NCBI GenBank assembly: GCA_030549495.1
Contig: JAUIRK010000959.1
Coordinates: forward strand, 265,001-329,000
DNA length: 64,000 bases
Reading direction: 5' to 3'
Source of the DNA: Nectonema munidae
Taxonomy: Eukaryota; Nematomorpha; Nectonematoida; Nectonematidae
The translations under genes and the position numbers were made by a program. Below are positions 34,282-45,620 of this stretch, piece after piece. The notes under the pieces are model-generated. The model was not told the origin of the DNA and did not search any database. It saw only the letters and a program-made list of their open reading frames with translations. Every line of letters starts with the position of its first letter. The first letter of the stretch is position 1.

Positions 34282-34634
34282 ATTTGAAATGCCACATATC
34301 GTGTCATAAATAAACTTGGCAATGTCATGATGAGATTTGTTATTGGGATTGATTTGTTTATTGTATAAAAGATATGAAGCTATGAACAACATCAATACGC
34401 GTTGTGATGACGTTTCTCTTCAATTTGTCAAGAATAATAAGCGATAAAGGATCATAAACGATTTTAAAAACATTTTATATATGTATGTAATTTACTTCTT
34501 CACTTCTGATCTCAACTATTCAAACCTTGTACCATTTTGTAATCACTTTGTTTCACGCTCAGACTCGTGTTTCTTATTTCTTGAGCCGTGCGTTTTTTCT
34601 CACTTGGAATAAATTGATTTTCATTCTTTCCTTT

Positions 34635-36395
34635 ATGATTTCTTCTTCTTCTTTGTCTACTGACTCCTTCTCCTCCTTCAATAGCTTAGACACCGAATCT
34701 TCTATATCTTCTTACACAAGTGAAGAGGAATTACTTGATGAAACTTTAGTTGCTCCCGATGCAACAGAGTATACTAGAGACCCGAAACATCAAGGAGCAG
34801 GGAGACCTGAAAGCTTAAATATTCGAAATATTGTTCTGGAACCTCCTGGTCCTAAAGGATTGGCTAAAAATATGAAAGACATTTTATCGATCTTCAAACT
34901 CTTTTTTAATTTTGAATTAATTTCCTACATTTATGCGAAAACGTTGCACAAGATGGAAGCCAACTATAAGTAAGATTTTTAATTGTGTAGATAGGATTTT
35001 AATTATTTCCCAAATTTTAGATCCCCGTGTCCTAAATATGCACAACTACTTCACTCATACAAAGTGTTCAAATTACATAATCTATTATCCTATTTCGGAG
35101 CGTTGATATATATTGGGCAAAATGGGGATCAAAAAATAAAAGTTTCAGAATTATTCTCGAAATCTGGTTCTCCATTTTTGAAAGCTTCTATTGGACGAGA
35201 TATGTTTATCCTTGTCCATGTTTTTTTACGATTTGATGACAAGGAAAAACGTGATGCTTCTGATAAATTGAGTCCTATCCGAAAGATTCATGATCATTTT
35301 TTCAGTATTTTTTCTTGTTATTGGACACCACACTCCACTGTGACGATTGATGAGCAATTAGTAACATTCAGAGGTAATTGTTCTCTGAAAATATATGATC
35401 CCAAAAAGCCAGGTCACTATGGGATCAAGTTTTATCACCTGAATGATGCAAAGTTTTTCTACTTTTTGAAGCCTGAAATATATGTTAGCGGTTTGGAGGA
35501 CAGAGCTTATTTCTCAAGTTTCAAAATCTGCCAAAGATTGATTCAAGAAAGCAATATTCCTACTGGATGCGGCATCTATACCGATAGATTCTTCACAAGT
35601 CATCAACTTGCTGTATGGTGTACTCAAAAAAGCTTGTCGTTGTGCGGCACAGTTACATCAAATAGACGATTCGTTCCAACACTATTCAGACCAAAGCACT
35701 TGAAAACATTGAAGTTAAAAGAATGTGAGAGTCTTTCAATTTATTCAGACTACGTTTCTTTATCAGCGTATATACCGAAAAAGCATGCTACTCGTAACTT
35801 CAAGGCTGTATATATTCTATCTTCACAACATAAAAATGTAAGAATCAGCCATGTTGCCTCTAAACCTGAAAGTTTGTTGGCTTACAACAAATCTAAATGT
35901 GGTGTAGACGTTGCTAACAAAATGATAAGAACGTATAGGTCTTATAAACCTAATCGTAAGTGGACACATGCTGCGTTTTCTAATTATCAGGATATTTCAG
36001 TCATGAATACCTGGATAATTGCAAGGTTCAACACTCCTAATGAATTTCCATCTTCAAAACAGAGTGGTAGAAAGTATTTTATCAAAAGACTTGCTTTTTA
36101 TCTATGTGAAGAAGCAATGAAAGTGAGAGCCCAACAGTCTGAATTACCGGTGGAGACAAAGTACTTCTTGCACATTATGGGTATGATCAAGCAACTGAAA
36201 ATCAGCCTTCATCATCAAAAAGAGCATCTTGCTCAAAATGTATTTCGAAGAGAAGCTGTACAGCTAGAAGGTGTGAGAAATGTGGAGTCACTGTGTGTAA
36301 AGATCATTCAAAAACGTTATGTTCAAATTGTTGCTAGTTTTATTTTAACGCCATCTTCAAAAAAAGTACAGTTTTATTCTTTTTATTCAAAATAA
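34635..36395 (+). pseudogene. piggyBac transposase (DDE), one intron, recently damaged
   Basis: Exon 1 is 34635-34969 and exon 2 starts at 35021. The 51-bp intron (gtaagattt...aaattttag) joins EANYK to SPCPKYAQLLHSYKVF in frame. The ATG at 34635 (MISSSSLSTDSF) is preferred over the upstream one at 34527 because family N-termini are acidic and Ser-rich. Catalytic motifs: TIDEQLVTFRG (first Asp), GIYTDRFFTS (second), KCGVDVANKM (third). The conserved second Asp of GVDxxD is Asn here. The C-terminal Cys-rich domain (CSKCISKRSC, CEKCGVTVCKDHS, CSNCC) is encoded at about 36220-36330 but in the +1 frame, so a frameshift lies near 36170. About 570 residues, normal for the family. Its leader is disrupted by MULE-1 and MULE-2. 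Confidence 0.85.
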
Positions 36396-36550
36396 ATTTT
36401 TTTGCCTTATCTTAAGAAAAATCAAATTTTACCATTATTTTCCTTGTTTTTTTTTACTATATTTACATATAAATTTGGTAAAATTTTGTTTGTTAAATTT
36501 TTGGCTATTGTTAAATAACTGACCGATGCGTCGAAAAAGCATTAAGTCCG

Positions 36551-37631
36551 TCAAGCGAGGGTTACGATAGGACAATTAAAATCCATTGCTGAATGATTCA
36601 CATTTTCAAGCCCATGAAACTTACAGTTAGCACATGAAAAAAAAGTTTGATCAAATTTTTTAATACAAATACTACCATTGTGAGCTTCAGAACAAAAACG
36701 ACATACGGAAGAACGAGTACAATTTGAGGCCTTATGGCCCAAAAAGCAACAATTCGAACACTGTTTATACATGTAATACGGGTATACTTTACAACAAAAT
36801 AAATCTACAAAAAGATTGAAGTTATTATCAGACATAAATTTGTTAATTTTACTTGAGACAGAGAAAACTAAAACTTTACGATTAGGAATCTTACACTTTT
36901 TGGAAAACAGGAGTTCGAAATGCTCACCATCATCTACTAGGCTTTTTAGATTTGGATTTTTCAGGAAGATAGAGTTTAAAGCTGTTTCGTCTGAGATTTC
37001 ACAAGACAAGTTTATGCTTAGTTTCGGGAAAATTTTTTTTATAGAGTTAATCTTTATATTTTCTTTAACCATTTTTTCAGAAGCTTGTTTCAAACTTTTT
37101 GAATCTTTGAAATTAAAGCAATATCTATTTTTATAAGTTTTAATAGACTTTACCTGAACATCTTCTAATATTTTTGAAGATTTCATAATAATATCTTGGC
37201 TTGATTCATTTTTAGGAATAAAAAACTTATAGTTATTCTTTTTTTACCACATCTGCATACGTGGCTTTTTCATCATTTAACTTTTTTGGTAGGGCCTTAT
37301 CAGATTTTACAACACTTTTCAAAGTTGATTCAATTTCAACAATTTTATCTAAAATTTTATCAACTTTAGAAGCTTCAGAGTCAGAAGATTGAGATAAAAA
37401 AAAGTTTTTAATACGATCTTTTTGATCTATACACCCTTTACAGGTGAAATTGAAACCAAGTGGAAGATACTTGTCAAATATTTTGTTGAAGCCTTTGTCC
37501 AGCCCAATGCATATGTAGCAGAGCCAACTGTCACAGAGGGAACATTGTAACATATTTTCTGATGCACCATCAGCAGAGTTATCTTTGCAAACATCTCTAC
37601 AACACTTAGTGCAGATCCAATCATTCATCAA
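36551..37631 (-). pseudogene. LINE ORF1 (PHD-like finger plus zinc knuckles), truncated
   Basis: 37631-37233 begins MMNDWICTKCC and shows a PHD-like Cys pattern (CSLCDSWLCYICIGLD, CKGC) followed by a coiled-coil segment (KVDKILDKIVEIESTLKSVV). 37186-36551 continues in another frame with a folded middle and a zinc-knuckle tail: CSNCCFLGHKASNC, VCRFCSEAHNGSIC, CANCKFHG and HSAMDFNCP. This is the gag-like ORF1 of Jockey/CR1-group LINEs. The coding sequence stops at the piggyBac right TIR (36561) and does not resume beyond its left TIR, so the rest is lost. One frame break lies near 37200. Confidence 0.7.
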
Positions 37632-37639
37632 AAATAAAA

Positions 37640-38240
37640 TTAAACGGACATGAAATAACTTGGACGAATCAAGAAGAAAAAAAAATAAAGGATTTTTTGC
37701 GAGAATTGCAGATGGTTGAAGTTGATTGAGGTGGTTTGAGTAGGGAACATTTTATGAAATTTATCCAGGAAACTTTTCATACACATGTCTGTACTTTCAA
37801 TAAAATGAAGTTAGACAAAACGAATACAAAGAATTGAATAAAATTATTAATGATATTGTCTGGGCGGAAAATACATATCTGAAACTATTATATACAAAAT
37901 ACTTATCGACAAAATGAAACTTGTTAAAGTTCAAGACATTTCGTAATCAATGGATGTGGTCCGATAGCATTTTTTGCCCAAGTAATTTGATCATTTGGTA
38001 TTCGAAAGTTAAAAAAACTGGGTACTAAACGTACAAAAATAGGTACGAAACGTTTCGGGTGCGAAATGTCCTACCCTGGTTCACGTGTCATTATTATATT
38101 TGATTCAGAATTAAACTTTTTTGCTTCAAAAGGTAAATTGGTTTCTGAAGACAAATCAAGAAACTTAATAAATAGTGAATCTACAACTTGCATATATATA
38201 TATATATTGTAGATGGATACATGGCTCGCTCACCTTATTT
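37640..38240. other. Unassigned; possible single MULE end
   Basis: Upstream of the LINE ORF1, possibly its 5' leader. Near 38033-38070 the words GGTACGAAACGTTTCGGG and CGAAATGTCCTACC resemble the TIRs of the MULE MITEs elsewhere in the window, but no partner end was found. An (AT)n run lies at 38195-38208. Confidence 0.35.
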
Positions 38241-38800
38241 ATTTTGGGGGCTTGAGCCCCCCCCCCCCCCCCCCATTTTTGACCTGAGCCCCCTCCCCTC
38301 CCCTCCCCCTCACCCCCACTTAATTTTTCAAGCTTAAATAAGTTTTAAATGAATTTTCTTTTCTTTTCGTTGATCTTTTCTTTGTACATTGGTCTTTCAA
38401 TAAATATATTATAAAATTGTCTAGAGTATTTTTTGAATATCAAGCTGCTCTAACAATAGGAATCAGTACTGCATCCTGTGAGAGAAGTTTTTCGACCCTT
38501 AAAAGAGTTTTCGAACTATTTCCATGAAAAGTCAAGAAGGCTGCATTTTTGACATGTAAATTGCTTTATTACTCTAAAATGATATATTGTTAATAAACTG
38601 TTTTTCTTCTTTCACTTTTGTTTTATAGTAGTTAATTATACTCCTCAATCCTCATCACCTTACTTTTATGACCTTCTTTAGCTCTTGTTTCCGATGTTGA
38701 TCGAATTTGCTTCTAGAAAGGAAAATTTTATAGTGTGTATTTTCATAATTTATAGTTTCAGCCACTTTGAGCCCCTCCAAAAAATTATGGTTAGCGCAAA
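38222..38800 (+). mobile_element. Decayed hAT element with C-terminal transposase remnant
   Basis: Translation of 38400-38540 gives EYQAALTIGISTASCERSFSTL, the hAT dimerisation signature. The flanks are inverted: ttgggggcttgagcccc near 38243 (followed by a run of about 20 C) and tttgagcccctccaaaa at 38766. Terminal words gctcacctta / gctaaccata face each other. The exact ends and a target duplication could not be fixed. Confidence 0.55.
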
Positions 38801-38810
38801 CTCTTATTTA

Positions 38811-39945
38811 GGTAGCCGAAAAAAATCCCCCCAGAAAACAATCCTCCAAAGGAAAAAATCACCCCGAAAAATAAAGATAATCTATAACTTGAGCAGAAGT
38901 AGTAGATCCAACAATAACAGAAACTACACAAAATAACTAGAAATTACACAAGAAATAACAGAAACAACACAAAATTTATTCAAAAAAATTAGAAATTACA
39001 AATTTAATTAATGCTGAATTTAAAACTTAAAAGTTAAGATTGAAAGCTATTCCTTTTAAAATGTCTAAAATTGACCGATTATCTGTCTTCCATGATAGTG
39101 TTGATGTGAAGAGCTGAGTTCTTGTACTTTATTTTCTGTTTCATTTGAGGATGACGAGAAAGGACTTGTGTCACATGCACTTATTGTAATGTATGCTCTT
39201 TTTGAATACATCGTATGAAAGTCCAAATGTTTAGGTGTGAGCAACCAACCAATGTTGCAAAACTCCGGTGCCATCCTTCAACTGCCTTATTAGTTTTCGG
39301 TAGGTCATCTTGCACTCTTGAATGCATATTTCAAATATTTATATCAAATCTTGGCGGTCTTCTGACTTTATGAGTTAGTCTCCCAATGTAATTGTCATCA
39401 AAATAGTCAATGCTAAAAAATAGTCATTTGCTTCTTCAGGTAAAAATTCTACTAGGGCATCAAAAGCTTCTTCTATTTTATCTTGTAGATAGAAAGTTAG
39501 AGATGCAATCATTCGCATTTTTAAGGAAAAGTCAGCATCATTATTATATAATTATGAAAGTCCTACTTCCTGAATTTTTTGTATATATTTTGACTAAGGT
39601 GGAAAAATAACCCTTTAATTTCTGCATAGGGAAAAACAGTTGTGATGTTGTTGATCCTAGCTTTTTCAAAATCTATCTTTATACTTCTAGGATGTAGATT
39701 GTTGTTGAAGCCTAGTACTTTCTCCAGTAAAAATGTATAGGTTGCCTCAGATTTGTCTGGCAATAAGCAGTACAAAGCTTGTACGGAATATAGGACCACC
39801 TATAAAAGCATGTATAGTGTACACTTGGCAAAACAGATTTGGTGTCACACTAAACCAATCTTCAAATTTTTGTAGATACGAACCATTCTTTACGGAACCA
39901 AAGATTAAAATTCTTTGATTTGTTGATTCAGAATCATACAAAATA
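38811..39945 (-). pseudogene. MULE transposase fossil (FLYWCH/MULE type)
   Basis: Minus strand from 39941: NQRILIFGSVKNGSYLQKF, PNLFCQVYTIHAFIGGP, LLPDKSEATYTFLLEKVLG, RSIKIDFEKARIN (second Asp), EIKGLFFHLSQNIYKK, then in other frames YFDDNYIGRLTHKVRRPPRF, DDLPKTNKAVEGWHRSFATL (catalytic Glu) and CSHLNIW near 39240. The block holding the first Asp (DGTFK) is deleted. At least three frame breaks. The far side (38811) begins GGTAGCCGAAAAAAATCCCC, a likely MULE end; the opposite end was not found. Order and motifs are those of MULE transposases and FLYWCH-derived genes. Confidence 0.7.
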
Positions 39946-39973
39946 AATTACTCACCATTTTTTTACGAGTATA

Positions 39974-40870
39974 CTCTAGAGCATTGGTTCCCAACATGGG
40001 GGTAAATTACCCCCTGGGGGTAATTTAGCAATTTTTTGGGGGTTATGGAGGGGTGACAGAAAAATGTTAAGAATTCTGAAAATCAAGAAGGCATTGCGGT
40101 ACCTTGTATTAGGATTAATGTTAACTTAGCCTTAGTATTTTAAGTTGTAAAGTAAACCTACTATAAGTAACAAAGCTAAACCAAATAACAATAAATATAA
40201 AAAACTAATATATATACAGTATTAGAAAAGAAGAAATATATACCTGTGTGGTAACCGAAAAGTATTTTCACAAGTATGCTTCAAGACACGTGACTCAGTA
40301 ACTCCGATGACTCATCGACAAGTCCAGTACGCGTCACTCACTGCCCGAGTCTGCCTATATTCCACACTGCCAGTTTCTCTGAGAGCATCAGCCGAGGTAG
40401 ACATAAGCTGGTATGTATGTGTACTGCCCTGTGCAGTATATACTTAGTATTTACCCACCGTTACTGTGAGTTTGTGTTATTTATTTTGTATATAATGTAT
40501 GATGCGTGGTTCTTATCTTTTCAATGCTTTTGCTAGCAATACCGGAGGCTGCGTGCGTTCACTGTAGTCTCGCGCTACAAGATGCTCTTGTGCATCACAA
40601 CAAGCATGACGACACATGCAGCCTGGCGAATGTGCAATGCGTGTGTGCTTGAATCAGTGAACTTGTGTTAGCTGCCATGCGAGAAATCATGTACCTCGCG
40701 TTTTGCAGTGTATTCACGGATATTGTGTTGAATAGGTGTTGCGTTGACTTTTTCAGTAGTCGTGTACTGAGGTTTTGGTGTTGCGGATTTGGCTTGTGAT
40801 ATTCGAGTTGTGTATTAGGGTGTGTCAAATACAAAAAAAAAATTTATTTATTTTTTGAAAGCCGGTCTAA
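39974..40870 (+). mobile_element. Probable 5' part of a hAT element
   Basis: CATTGGTTCCCAACATGGGG followed by repeated taattaccccc words is a common hAT terminus (CAxxGGTTCCCAAC). The following sequence is notably GC-richer between 40250 and 40760 than its surroundings and has no convincing ORF; it may be leader or promoter. No right end recognised. Confidence 0.4.
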
Positions 40871-42199
40871 AAAGTTGTGTTTAGATGAGATGTCTATGAA
40901 AAAAATATTATTTTTAGTTTTTGCAGAATATTTTGCTTGGTAAATTGCGTATTGTTTAGTAGCATGGTTTTTGTATAGAAAAAAAATAGTAAATTTTCAT
41001 TTTATTAATCTATATTTAAACTGTTGAACAAAAACAAAGTTATGTACATGTAGTCTTTATTCAAATAAGATCTATCAAGTCTTTTTTGATTGATTTTTAG
41101 ACATTATTGTCTACTTGCATTTTGGCATCTTATGTATCCATCACGTTTTTCATGTGTATAAACTTTACATGACGCTTCAGATACTTGCTTAACACATCTT
41201 TCTATTGATTGAGAGTGACATGGCCATTTGGGAACTTGCATGGGCTTGTCAATGAACTTTTCTATTTCAGATAAACTAAGTTCACACGTTAATGGTGGTT
41301 CGAATACATTTTCTGTCCAATCAATTAAACTCAATAAGTATGAAGCATTAAAATTGATTAGAGGTGTTTTCCTCAAACGAATAATGTTTTTTTTATTAAG
41401 CTTTTCTTTTTCCCTAATGTTCATTATTTTTTCCACTCCAATTTTCCTCTCATTAAATCTTCAGAGAATATCAAAGCTTGAATTATCATTTCACTGAAAG
41501 CATACCACGCAAAGCGTTTAATGGTAGGAAAAACAATGTCTACTACCTCTTTTCGTTGAAGTTTCAATAAATTAAGTTGTGACAAAACATGTCTTGGTCC
41601 TACTATCGAAGAATAATTGATTTTTATATTAAACCAGCAAGGATAGTAAACTCCAACTATGTATTCTATGATGAGCCTTAAGTTATTGTAATTCTTACCC
41701 TTTAATCCATGTTTAGAAACCCACAAATGGCAAAATCTGTTTGCTGTAGTCAACCATCTTGAATGACTGACTGGACCAATTTGGAGAAAACCAAGATCTT
41801 TTGAAATTTTTCCTGTATTGATGGCTCATGTGATTCTATATCATTAACCCTATTAGTGCTGGGGGAGGCCCTTCACTAAAAAATTAATTGTAGAAAATTG
41901 GCTGAATCATATCCCTTCAAATTTTGTGACTTTTCCTAAAATCGTTAGCTGCATCTTTTGAAACCATTTTCATGGTAGTTGAATGACCTCTTCATGTCCA
42001 AAACTGTCAATCAAAATCAAAATTTTTCAGCAAAATTTTGACATTATCTGTACTTAACCTTATAACTTAAAATCTATATTATATAATACCCTGAAAATTT
42101 ATAATTATATACAGTTTGGAACGCATATCACTTTATATATTTAATTTTTTCAATAATCATGGCTACTTTTTAGAAAATGTCAATCAAAATTTTGATTGA

Positions 42200-43700
42200 T
42201 CAAAAATATATCTAATAAAATATACCTTCAAATTTTACATAAAATATATGTTTTTATACTAAATCGGTCATGCTGTTTTCATTTCTGGACTCATTTCTTA
42301 CATTTAGGATTTGAAATACCTATAAGTATTAATCAAATTTGCGGTTTACTTCTGAAAATTGTCTCCAAAAACATTCCTTCATATTTTACATAAAATATAT
42401 GCGTTATACTAAATCGGCCATGTTGGTTTCATTTTTTGACTCATTTTTTACGTTTAGAATCTGGAAATACCTATAAGTGTTAATCAAATTTGCGGTTTAC
42501 TTCTAAAAATTATCTCCAAAAACATTCATCAAATTTTACAATGAAATATATGTGTTATACTAAATCGGCCATGCTGGTTTCATTTCTGGACTCATTTTTT
42601 ACGTTTAGGAGGTGAAAATACATTTAAGTGTTAATCAAATTTGCGGTTTACTTCTAAAAATTGTCTCCAAAAAGATTCATTCAAATTTTACAATGAAATA
42701 TATGTTTTATACCAAATCAACCATGCTGTTTTCATTTCTGAACTCATTTTTCACATTTAGAGGTTTTAAAATATCAGTCAAAATTTGCGGTTTACTTCTA
42801 AAACCTATCTCCAAAAATATTCTCTCAATTTTACATGAAATATTTGTTTTTATACCAAATCGATCATGCTGTTTTCATTTTTGAACTCATTTTTTACATT
42901 TAGGATTTGAAAATACCTATAAGTATAAATCAAATTTGCGGTTTCCTTCTGAAAATTGTCTCCAAAAATATTCTCTTGAAATATATGTTTTTATACCAAA
43001 TCAATCATGCTGTTTTCATTTCTTAACTCATTTTTTACATTTAGGATGTGAAAATACCTATAAGTGTTAATCAAATTTGCGGTTTACTTCTAAAAATTGT
43101 CTCCAAAAACATTCATTCAAATTTTACAATTAAATATATGTTTTTATACCAAATCAACCATGCTAGTTTCATTTATGGACTCAATTTTTGCAGTTTGAAT
43201 TTGAAAATACATATAAGTATCAATTAAATTTGCGTTTAGTTCTAAAATTTGTTTTTATAGCAAATAGATCATGATGATTTCATTTCTAAACACAATTTTC
43301 GCATTTAGAGGTTTTACTGCTAGTGTCAATCAAATTTGCAGTTTATGTCTGAAAACTATATCCCAAAATATTTTCTCTAATTTTACATAAAATATATGTT
43401 TTATACCAATTCGACCATGATAATTTTTATTTCTGAAATCATTTTTTGCATTTAGAGGTTTTAAATGTCTGAAAGTGTCAATCAAATTTCGATTTACGTC
43501 TAATGTCTACAGAAATATTTTTGAAATTTAAATAAAGTATCTGTTTTTATGCCAAATGGAAGATGCTGGTTTAATTTTTGGACTCAGGTTTGGCATTTAT
43601 GGTTTTAAAATATCTGAAAGCTTGAATCATATTTGAGGTTTACTTCTAGATACTGTCTTCAAAAATATTTTCAAAAAAATAAAATATCTGTTTCATACCA
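42200..43700. repeat. Array of about 151-bp repeats (left array)
   Basis: The word AAATATATG recurs at 42242, 42393, 42544, 42696, 42838, 42979 and 43132: spacings 151, 151, 152, 142, 141, 153. Each unit also contains CATGCTG(G)TTTCATTTCTGG and CAAATTTGCGGTTTACTTC. Units are diverged by roughly 10-20 percent by eye. The same array occurs at 17000-18120. Confidence 0.85.
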
Positions 43701-44779
43701 AATCGACTATGCTTATTTTATTTCTGTACTGGATTTTGGATAATACGGTTAAAAAATATCTCGAAGTGGCAATTGAATTAGTAATGTATGCATGAGAATC
43801 AGTTCTGTAAAAAAATTTCAAAAAATGGCTGCATATTAGGTATATAGTAAAAATATACTTTTTTTTGTATATTTTGGCTTATAATACTTTCTACAAACAT
43901 CTTGAGTATGAAATATTTATTAAAAAAAATAAAACGTATTATAAAATCTTTTGAAAATTTGTATGAGAGAAGGAACCAAGTTGAAAACTAATTGAAAAGA
44001 GACCATATGATCAAAACAAATAATTAAAAAAAAATGTATCTTTACTAAATGGAAGATCTACCATGTTCTAATGAACTAGGAAGTGGTTTAATTATATACT
44101 TCAAAAAAGATTTTGACTGTGAAAAAGAAGTTCCTTTTTTACAAATGAAAAATATTTAAATCTATAGCTTATCATCTAGGATTACAGTTAACATTTAGCT
44201 ACGATGGGTAGGAAATCTGAAAATTTAGAATAGGTCAGATTTATCAAAAATGGCACAGATGCCAATATGTGAGAATTTAGTCACTATCAAGATATTTTTA
44301 ATTTAAATTGAATTTGTCCATCTTTTTCCTTTTGTTTCAAAGAGATAATTTTTTAGATGAAGAACGTTGACAACTTTTTATAATTGAAGAAAAAACCTTT
44401 GAAATGAGATTGATTGACAAATATTCAGGCCTGAGAGGAAAAAAGTCATTTTATCCTTATAAAAAATTTTTCGAACACACATTGAAAAATATAAATTTAT
44501 AATGAAAAAAGAGCTACCAAGAAAGGATCATCATAGAATGAATACCAAAATTACATACTGTAAATTATAATATGACGTAGAGACTACGAGCCGATAACGA
44601 ATTTGTAGCCAAAAAGATGGAGATCCTATCGAGTTACATAAGTTACTGTAGAATGAAATATTTTGAGTGAATTAAACACCTAAAGTTGGTTTATTAAATA
44701 AATTAAGAAAATAATTACCAGAGAAAACTGCAAGTAGAAGTTATTTTTATGTTTATATATTTGACGATTTACAGGTTTA

Positions 44780-45620
44780 ATCGATTTTTTGACAGGTTTT
44801 ATTGATTTCATGAAAAATGAACATCACCATTAAATTCTGCATACTTCAAATGTAAAAAAAAACTTTAAAAGAATTAAAATTTTAATTTTGACATGGGCTG
44901 TCATATTTAAATTATTTTGTCAGGTTTGACTAATATTTATAAAAAAAAGGAATATAACCAGTAAACACAGCCTACTTGAAAATGGGTATATGTGTGTAAA
45001 ATGCCATACACGGTAAACTTCATTACCTCCCTATACTTTCTATTAAACGTAATTCTCTAATTCAAAAAACCTTTCTTTTTGGGATAAATCAATTTTTTGA
45101 CAGTTTTGATTGATTTTTATAATAAAAAATGAATATCACCACTGAATTACGCATGCTTAAAAATGGGTATATATGTGTAAAAAACTTTATATACTTATTT
45201 AGATAAAAAGTTTCTTTTTGAGATGGGCTGTTACATTTAGATCAATTTTTTGACAGATTTGATTGATTTTCATAAAAAATGAATATCACCACTGAATTCA
45301 GCATATTTGAAAATGGGTATACATGTGTAAAAAACTTTATATACTTATTTAGATAAAAAGTTTTTTTTGAGATGAGCTGTCATATGTAAATCACTTTTTT
45401 GACAGGTTTGAATGATTTTCATAAAAAATGAATATCACCACTGAATTTAGCATATTTGAAAATGGGTATACATGTGTAAAAAACTTCATAAACTTATTTA
45501 GATAAAAAGTTCCTTTTTGAGATGAGCTGTCAAATATAAATCAATTTTTTGACAGGTTTGATTGATTTTGATAAAAAAAATGGACATCACCACTGAATTC
45601 AGCATAGTTGAAATATATAT
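44780..45620. repeat. Array of about 150-bp repeats (right array)
   Basis: TTTTTTGACAGGTTTGATTG recurs near 44792, 44928, 45099, 45252, 45401 and 45551, with the last three spacings 153, 149 and 150. Units also share AATATCACCACTGAATTCAG and GAAAATGGGTATACATGTG. This sequence is unrelated by eye to the left array, although the unit length is the same. Confidence 0.8.

Larger units (their letters stand above)
26695..34513 (+). repeat. 253-bp tandem duplication in the piggyBac leader, each copy split by a MULE
   Basis: Copy 1 is 26695-26927 plus 30522-30540; copy 2 is 30541-30569 plus 34290-34513. Both begin tttgcgtcatagtatc and end cacttctgatctc, and I could see only a single difference where they overlap (aacttagca / aacttggca). 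MULE-1 interrupts copy 1 at gtaattta and MULE-2 interrupts copy 2 at atttgaaa. Each copy preserves the empty site of the other's insertion. The duplication therefore preceded both insertions. Confidence 0.85.
26053..36561 (+). mobile_element. piggyBac element enlarged by two nested MULEs
   Basis: Perfect 16-bp TIRs: CCCTCGCTTGACGGAC (26053-26068) and its complement (36546-36561). The CCC start is typical of piggyBac, and the transposase (34635-36395) reads towards the right end. Removing the MULEs 26928-30513 and 30570-34281 with their duplications leaves about 3.2 kb, a normal piggyBac size. The flanks are ttct and ttac, not TTAA, so the target duplication is lost or one flank has been replaced. 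The left leader also carries a 57-bp tandem pair at 26480-26590. Confidence 0.8.

Noticed and set aside
36816-37136. Plus-strand ORF of 106 codons
   Set aside because: Shadow of the minus-strand LINE ORF1 with zinc knuckles.
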